From Candidatus Thalassarchaeaceae archaeon (GTDB lineage: Archaea; Thermoplasmatota; Poseidoniia; Poseidoniales; Thalassarchaeaceae), in NCBI GenBank assembly GCA_013329905.1, contig DUJH01000043.1, positions 18,810 to 25,434 on the forward strand: a DNA stretch of 6,625 nt, in the 5' to 3' direction. The notes under the pieces were generated by a model, which saw only the letters and a list, made by a program, of their open reading frames with translations, was not told the origin of the DNA and searched no databases. Shown piece by piece: positions 1 through 4,148 of the stretch (positions are counted from its first letter, which is position 1; each line of letters opens with the position of its first letter). Position numbers and translations under genes: made by a program.

Positions 1-228
1 CTTGAGGAGCTGTGGCCCGATCACGAGATTGAGGTAATTGACTGGGCTGACTATAGGTTCAGAATTACCATGCTTAAGAGCGAGGCAATACCGGTTCTTT
101 TAGACCAAATATCATCTGTTAAATATACCAGTTTCAAGGACGAGTGTAGTATGGACGAGGACTACCACTACGCCCTGACTAGGGTTTGGTCAATCATGTA
201 CAATTATCAACAGAGGATGGAGTCTTAG
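1..228 (+). CDS. C-terminal part of an unrecognised small protein
   Basis: Frame 1 is open from the first base to a TAG at 226-228, giving 75 residues; the start lies outside the window. The visible part is a soluble, acidic domain with no membrane segment. It contains a Tyr-Arg-Phe-Arg-Ile strand (residues 18-22 of the fragment), a Lys-Tyr-Thr-Ser-Phe-Lys segment near the middle, and a final helix with Tyr-Ala-Leu-Thr-Arg-Val-Trp. From memory this order (Y-R-x-x-I, then Y-x-x-F-K, then A-L-x-x-V-W) resembles small uncharacterised proteins of phages and bacteria, but I cannot confirm a family and assign no function. The stop is one base before the ATG of the phosphatase gene, so the two are probably cotranscribed and coupled. 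All four arginines use AGA or AGG, as in the phosphatase and unlike the genes to the right. Confidence 0.8.
   Translation, partial: LEELWPDHEIEVIDWADYRFRITMLKSEAIPVLLDQISSVKYTSFKDECSMDEDYHYALTRVWSIMYNYQQRMES
219..222 (+). promoter_or_regulatory. Shine-Dalgarno-like GGAG before the phosphatase gene
   Basis: GGAG ends seven bases before the ATG at 230 and lies inside the last codons of the upstream gene. It is the only clear Shine-Dalgarno-like motif seen before a start in this window. It supports the start at 230 and coupling of translation to the upstream gene. Confidence 0.45.
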
Positions 229-229
229 T

Positions 230-988
230 ATGGATAATATCGCGAACTTTCCCCTCCACAGAGATCAAGAATTAGAGGAACTTCTTCAAGACTCTCTGGA
301 CTCAGGAAATCGAATTTGGGTTATCGGAGACATTCATGGTTACAAGAGTACTTTAGACCTATTAATCAGCAAGTTGGAATTGAATCCAGACGATATTGTG
401 GTCTGTCTGGGTGATATGATAGATAGAGGACCAGACAGCGTCGGAGTAGTCGAGTTATTCGAGAATAGTGACAACCTATTTGTCATCAAAGGGAACCACG
501 AGGAGATGTTGCTGTTGGATTGGTCGAAAACCAATGGCAACGGCTCTTATTCTAGTGATGGTTTCTGGTCTTCACAAGATCCATTAACAAGAGAGCGAAT
601 GATGGGTGTTGTAAGATACATCTCTTCACTACCAACAGAGATTGTGCTTAGAGAATATAGATTGGTCCATGCTGGTTACAAATGGTTGCCCTATTCAGCA
701 ACCTTGGACGAGCAGACTGATTCCTATAGACTCCATTCGAGGGATATTTTCACAGTCAGTTTTCCTTTTGATGAAGAAAGGACGATAATTGTCGGCCATA
801 CTACCATTCAGAACTTCGGTATTCTAGATGATAACACAGTCTGGAGTAGTGATCGGTTGTTGGCCGATGGACGAACCTCAGCAATCGGGATAGACACTGG
901 AATATATCTCAAACCAGAGAAGAATCCAAGAATTTCGGCCATTGAACTAGGTTCTGGGAGAGTTATATCCCAAAAAAGGTCTGAATAA
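230..988 (+). CDS. PPP-family metallophosphatase (Ser/Thr phosphatase or ApaH-like)
   Basis: This 252-residue protein carries the complete PPP metallophosphoesterase signature: Gly-Asp-Ile-His-Gly at 33-37, Gly-Asp-Met-Ile-Asp-Arg-Gly at 61-67 and Gly-Asn-His-Glu at 88-91. Further ligands fit at His147 (Val-His-Ala-Gly) and His190 (Gly-His-Thr-Thr). Asp34, His36, Asp62, Asn89, His147 and His190 should bind the two metal ions, with His90 as the likely general acid. Family members dephosphorylate phosphoserine/threonine or tyrosine, or split diadenosine tetraphosphate; the sequence alone does not decide. Length and motif spacing are close to the phage lambda phosphatase and bacterial PrpA/PrpB type. 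There is no signal peptide or membrane segment, so it is cytoplasmic. The start at 230 follows the preceding stop by one base and has a GGAG seven bases upstream. Twelve of 16 arginines are AGA/AGG, against 1 of 24 in metK, which suggests acquisition, possibly from a virus. Confidence 0.93.
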   Translation: MDNIANFPLHRDQELEELLQDSLDSGNRIWVIGDIHGYKSTLDLLISKLELNPDDIVVCLGDMIDRGPDSVGVVELFENSDNLFVIKGNHEEMLLLDWSKTNGNGSYSSDGFWSSQDPLTRERMMGVVRYISSLPTEIVLREYRLVHAGYKWLPYSATLDEQTDSYRLHSRDIFTVSFPFDEERTIIVGHTTIQNFGILDDNTVWSSDRLLADGRTSAIGIDTGIYLKPEKNPRISAIELGSGRVISQKRSE

Positions 989-998
989 TCAGTTAATC

Positions 999-1029
999 GG
1001 TTGCAAACATCTCGTAGCTAAATGCAACC
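999..1029. repeat. Inverted repeat between phosphatase gene and metK
   Basis: GGTTGCA (999-1005) and TGCAACC (1023-1029) are perfect 7-base inverted arms around a 17-base spacer. The element starts 10 bases after the phosphatase stop. No T run follows, so it is a weak terminator candidate; it could also be a protein-binding site. The arms are short and could have arisen by chance. Confidence 0.4.
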
Positions 1030-1040
1030 TCAGTGAGATA

Positions 1041-1084
1041 TTCAGCCCGCCGAAAACCCATATATGGCTGGACGGCGGGATGAA
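1041..1084 (+). promoter_or_regulatory. Probable metK promoter within a 44-base dyad-symmetrical element
   Basis: CCATATATGG at 1058-1067 is a perfect palindrome containing a TATA-like core, with an A-rich GAAAA just upstream (1052-1056) that could act as the archaeal BRE. Its centre lies about 24 bases before the metK ATG, the spacing expected for an archaeal promoter making a leaderless or nearly leaderless transcript. It is flanked by arms TTCAGCCCGCCG (1041-1052) and CGGCGGGATGAA (1073-1084), complementary at 11 of 12 positions and sharing the same symmetry centre, 1062.5. A dimeric repressor or activator could bind here. In RNA the same sequence would fold as a stem-loop, so a terminator or attenuator role is the alternative. 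The dyad is seen directly; the promoter role is inferred. Confidence 0.5.
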
Positions 1085-1086
1085 CC

Positions 1087-2325
1087 ATGACTGCGCTCTT
1101 CACCTCCGAATCGGTGAGCGCAGGGCATCCAGACAAGCTCTGTGATGCAATCTCTGATGCGATTGTCGACGCTTGTCTAAACATTGATTCTAGCGCACGC
1201 GTCGCAGTCGAAACTATGGTCAAAGGAATGCCTCAAAATGCGGTGATTATCCTCGCTGGAGAAGTCAGCCTCGATGGCGATGCTCCCGATTACGAAGCCA
1301 TCGCTCGTGCTACAGCCGCTCGCATCGGCTACACCAATCACGCGATTGGCATGGATGCGACTTCGAGCGATTTGTGCGATGTCCAAGTCAATGTGACGAC
1401 GCAGGCTGCGAATATCGCTCAAGGCGTCGATGGTAACTCACTGGATGATGTCGGTGCAGGCGATCAGGGAATGATGTTCGGTTATGCTTGCACTGAGACC
1501 GAGACCGGTGGGCAATTACACGGTCGCTACTTTCCTCTTCCAGCCGCCCTCGCTCAGCGCATCTGCCGCCGTCTCGATATGGTTGTCGCCAGTGACGAAA
1601 TCGATTGGATCCGGCCGGATGGAAAGAGTCAGGTAACAGTCGAATACGACGACGATGGGAATCCACTGCGAGTCCACACCGTTGTAGTCGCAGTGCAGCA
1701 TGATGACGCTCTGAAAGATCGCTTTGGAGGGGACGTCGAAGCCGAGCAAGCCCACATTCGAGAGGTCATCAAGAGCGAGGTTGTAGAGCACGCGATTCCA
1801 GCCCACTGGATCGGGGGTGGCTACATTCTGCACGTCAATGGAACGGGCCGCTTCGCCGACCCTGGCGGACCTTACGCAGATGCCGGTATCACAGGTCGAA
1901 AAATCGTCGTCGATACCTATGGGGGGATGGCTCGACACGGTGGCGGGGCTTTCTCCGGCAAGGATCCGACCAAGGTCGATCGCTCCGCCACTTACTACGC
2001 TCGCTGGGCGGCCAAGCATGTTGTCGCATCGGGACTTGCTTCCCGCTGCGAAATCCAAGTCGCCTACGTCATCGGTGTGGCCGCTCCTGTCAGCTTACGC
2101 GTCGAGACTTTCGGTACCGGCACAATCAGCGATGACGAATTGACCACACGCGTGGCCAACGTCTTCGACTTCCGACCAGCCGCCATCACGCATCAGCTCA
2201 AACTCAGCCGCCCGCTATACTCAGCAACCGCCGCGGGCGGGCACTTCGGTCGCCCACCAACTGACGAAGGGCATTTTGAATGGGAGCGCATCGACCAGTC
2301 TAGGCTTGATGCCCTCAACTCTTGA
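1087..2325 (+). CDS. metK: S-adenosylmethionine synthase, bacterial type (methionine adenosyltransferase)
   Basis: The enzyme makes S-adenosylmethionine from methionine and ATP, releasing phosphate and diphosphate, and supplies the cell's methylation reactions. The 412 residues align through the whole bacterial/eukaryotic MetK family: Thr-Ser-Glu-Ser-Val-Ser-x-Gly-His-Pro-Asp-Lys at 6-17 with catalytic His14, Asp16 and Lys17; Glu42 at the potassium-ligand position; Gly-Ala-Gly-Asp-Gln-Gly at 123-128; and the phosphate-binding loop Gly-Gly-Gly-Ala-Phe-Ser-Gly-Lys-Asp-Pro at 285-294 followed by Lys296 and Asp298. It is somewhat longer than Escherichia coli MetK (384). The start is well fixed: an in-frame TGA lies at 1081-1083, just before the ATG, and the conserved N-terminus begins at residue 5. 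No Shine-Dalgarno motif is evident, consistent with a leaderless message. It is probably cotranscribed with the ABC-F gene 37 bases downstream. Archaea normally carry a distinct, very divergent synthetase, so the bacterial type is notable if the host is archaeal. Confidence 0.96.
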   Translation: MTALFTSESVSAGHPDKLCDAISDAIVDACLNIDSSARVAVETMVKGMPQNAVIILAGEVSLDGDAPDYEAIARATAARIGYTNHAIGMDATSSDLCDVQVNVTTQAANIAQGVDGNSLDDVGAGDQGMMFGYACTETETGGQLHGRYFPLPAALAQRICRRLDMVVASDEIDWIRPDGKSQVTVEYDDDGNPLRVHTVVVAVQHDDALKDRFGGDVEAEQAHIREVIKSEVVEHAIPAHWIGGGYILHVNGTGRFADPGGPYADAGITGRKIVVDTYGGMARHGGGAFSGKDPTKVDRSATYYARWAAKHVVASGLASRCEIQVAYVIGVAAPVSLRVETFGTGTISDDELTTRVANVFDFRPAAITHQLKLSRPLYSATAAGGHFGRPPTDEGHFEWERIDQSRLDALNS

Positions 2326-2342
2326 CCGATGCACACATCAAG

Positions 2343-2358
2343 GGGCGGCAAGCCGCCC
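2343..2358 (+). promoter_or_regulatory. GC-rich hairpin directly before the ABC-F start codon
   Basis: GGGCGGC (2343-2349), AA, GCCGCCC (2352-2358) is a perfect 7-base inverted repeat. In RNA it would form a six- or seven-pair all-GC stem. It ends four bases before the ATG at 2363 and fills most of the 37-base gap after metK. There is no T run behind it, so it is unlikely to be a full terminator. It may limit ribosome access to the ABC-F gene or shape the transcript end. The hairpin is plain in the sequence; its role is inference. Confidence 0.5.
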
Positions 2359-2362
2359 GACC

Positions 2363-4009
2363 ATGGCGCGCGAACTCATTCGCATTGAGGATGTGCACCG
2401 CGCCTTCGGTCCAGTCAAGGTCCTCGACAGCGTTAATCTACGCATCGACGAAGGAGATCGCATCGGCGTAGTCGGTCATAACGGCGCGGGTAAAACCACG
2501 CTACTGCGAACCATTTCGGAACAGGACCAAGACCTCGGAGACATCGTATTCGCCCCCGGCCTACGCCTCGCTTTCCTCACACAAATTCGAGACATTGACG
2601 AGGGTGCAACCCTCGAACAAGAAATCAACCGGCGAGGCCGCCAATTTCAGGAACTTGAGGAAGAGATAACTTCCCTCGAAACCAAGATGGCCGAGCCTTC
2701 ATTCTACGAGGGAGATTGGCAACCCGATATCGATCGCTACCAAGAATTGCAGTCGATGATGGCGCGCAGCGGAGGCACAAATGTCGCAAGTCATGCACAG
2801 GAGATTCTACGCGCTCTCGACCTCGCTCACCACCCACTTGACATGCCTCTTGCCTCACTCTCAGGAGGCGAGCGAGCGAAAGTTGCCCTCGCGCGCCAAC
2901 TCGTCGGCCTCTCTGAGATCGACGTATTCTTCCTTGACGAGCCGACGAACCACCTCGACCTCGCGACCCTCGATTGGCTCGAGACCTTCCTCACCACATT
3001 CGATGGTGCCCTCCTCATAGTCAGCCACGACCGATATTTCCTCGACCGCGTTTGCAATGGCATTGTTGAGATTCAGGACACTCGAGCGAAGGGTTACCCT
3101 GGAAACTACAGCTCCTACCTGCAGCAGAAGGAACTATTCCTCCAAACACTCGATGATCGCATCAAAAAAACCCAAGCCGAAGTGAAACGCCTGACAGGGG
3201 CATTGCAGTCGATGAAACGCGCGAATAAATACGACAAATCGATCTCTCAGAAACGATTCTTACTCGCGCGCGCGCAGGGAGAATTACGCTGGTTGAAGTC
3301 CCTCAAACCGCGCGAACGCCGAGGACTGAATTTCAGGTTGGAATCAACAGAGAAGAGCAGTCTTGAAGTCCTCGATTTCCACAATGCATCACTTACTTTC
3401 GAAGGGCTCAATCGACCGATTATCAAGGGTCTTGAATTAGCGGTTTCTAGAGCCCAAAAGATAGGCATCTTGGGGCCGAATGGCGCAGGGAAAACCACTC
3501 TACTTCGCATCATTCAAGGCGAGATTAAACTCGACGAAGGCACCATCGATGTCAAGCCGGGTGTTCAGATTGGATATTTCCATCAAGATCACCGTTCCCT
3601 CAACTTTGACATGACTCCTGTCGATCAGGTCCGCTCACTCAAACCGCGCATGGATTATGGAGACATCCGCTCCCTCCTCGGCCGCTTCCAATTCACCAGC
3701 GAAATGGTCGAAACTAAGCTTTCGAAACTAAGTGGCGGAGAGAGAGCGCGAGTAGCCATGCTCAAGCTCCTGCTCGAGGACAATAATCTGCTTCTGCTCG
3801 ACGAGCCGACAAACCATCTCGATACCGATGCCAAGGAGGCTCTAGAAGAGGCTCTCGAGGATTACGAGGGCAGCATAATCACCGTCAGTCACGACAGATG
3901 GTTTCTCGACAGAATCTGTGATACCATCTGGGAACTGCCCGGCGATGGCAGTCTATGGATTTGGCCGGGTAATTATTCGGATTACATTCGCCGAAAGCGC
4001 GGAGAATGA
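2363..4009 (+). CDS. ABC-F family ATPase with tandem ATP-binding domains (EttA/Uup type)
   Basis: ABC-F proteins have no membrane part; they bind the ribosomal E site and modulate translation or relieve stalled or drug-bound ribosomes. The 548 residues hold two complete ATPase domains. Domain 1 has Walker A at 38-46, signature Leu-Ser-Gly-Gly-Glu-Arg at 166-171, Walker B with Asp192-Glu193 and switch His222. Domain 2 has Walker A at 371-379, signature at 456-461, Asp480-Glu481 and His510. A charged helical stretch from about 87 to 135 fits the arm subdomain, and the linker at about 245-330, rich in Lys/Arg, fits the tRNA-contacting linker. It ends soon after domain 2, without Uup's extra C-terminal DNA-binding coiled coil, so it is closer in layout to EttA (about 555 residues). 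I chose the ATG at 2363 because family homology begins there; the open frame extends back to an ATG at 2276 inside metK, but those 29 residues look like non-coding translation. A resistance role cannot be excluded. Confidence 0.93.
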   Translation: MARELIRIEDVHRAFGPVKVLDSVNLRIDEGDRIGVVGHNGAGKTTLLRTISEQDQDLGDIVFAPGLRLAFLTQIRDIDEGATLEQEINRRGRQFQELEEEITSLETKMAEPSFYEGDWQPDIDRYQELQSMMARSGGTNVASHAQEILRALDLAHHPLDMPLASLSGGERAKVALARQLVGLSEIDVFFLDEPTNHLDLATLDWLETFLTTFDGALLIVSHDRYFLDRVCNGIVEIQDTRAKGYPGNYSSYLQQKELFLQTLDDRIKKTQAEVKRLTGALQSMKRANKYDKSISQKRFLLARAQGELRWLKSLKPRERRGLNFRLESTEKSSLEVLDFHNASLTFEGLNRPIIKGLELAVSRAQKIGILGPNGAGKTTLLRIIQGEIKLDEGTIDVKPGVQIGYFHQDHRSLNFDMTPVDQVRSLKPRMDYGDIRSLLGRFQFTSEMVETKLSKLSGGERARVAMLKLLLEDNNLLLLDEPTNHLDTDAKEALEEALEDYEGSIITVSHDRWFLDRICDTIWELPGDGSLWIWPGNYSDYIRRKRGE

Positions 4010-4036
4010 TTGCGCGCCGAATTCCAGTTAATTCAT

Positions 4037-4070
4037 GCGATTTTTCGCCTGATTCGGACCTGTCCGGTCC
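4037..4070 (+). terminator. Possible transcription terminator after the ABC-F gene
   Basis: GCGA-TTTT-TCGC (4037-4048) is a small palindrome containing a T5 run (4041-4045). It is followed by GGACC-TGTCC-GGTCC (4056-4070), a perfect 5-base inverted repeat. Archaeal termination depends mainly on T runs, and this is the only T run of five or more in the gap 4010-4148. The position, about 30 bases past the ABC-F stop, is suitable. The stems are short, so confidence is low. Confidence 0.35.
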
Positions 4071-4095
4071 ATCCTCTATGGTAGAACAATCCTCT

Positions 4096-4110
4096 CGACC
4101 GATATGGTCG
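4096..4110 (+). promoter_or_regulatory. Short palindrome, candidate control site for the surface-protein gene
   Basis: CGACC-GATAT-GGTCG is a perfect 5-base inverted repeat centred at 4103, 46 bases before the chosen start codon. Its A+T core GATAT is a poor TATA box. If it does act as one, transcription would begin near 4129 and leave a leader of about 20 bases. It contains the alternative in-frame ATG at 4104. I see no better promoter in this gap. Confidence 0.25.
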
Positions 4111-4148
4111 GAAGCCGAACCTCCACTCTGAGCGCCTTGAACACCAAA

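Noticed and set aside
1080..1082. ATG seven bases before the metK start
   Set aside because: It is in another frame and does not encode the MetK N-terminus.
1388..2058. Long minus-strand open frames across metK
   Set aside because: They are shadows of the metK frame, with no recognisable domain and many Arg/Ser/His residues typical of antisense translation.
2276..2362. N-terminal extension of the ABC-F reading frame back into metK
   Set aside because: It overlaps the end of metK by 50 bases, crosses the intergenic hairpin, and adds 29 residues with no family similarity; homology starts at the ATG at 2363.
3265..3275. Alternating CG run of 11 bases
   Set aside because: It encodes Leu-Ala-Arg-Ala in the ABC-F linker and is explained by the gene's preferred GCG/CGC codons.
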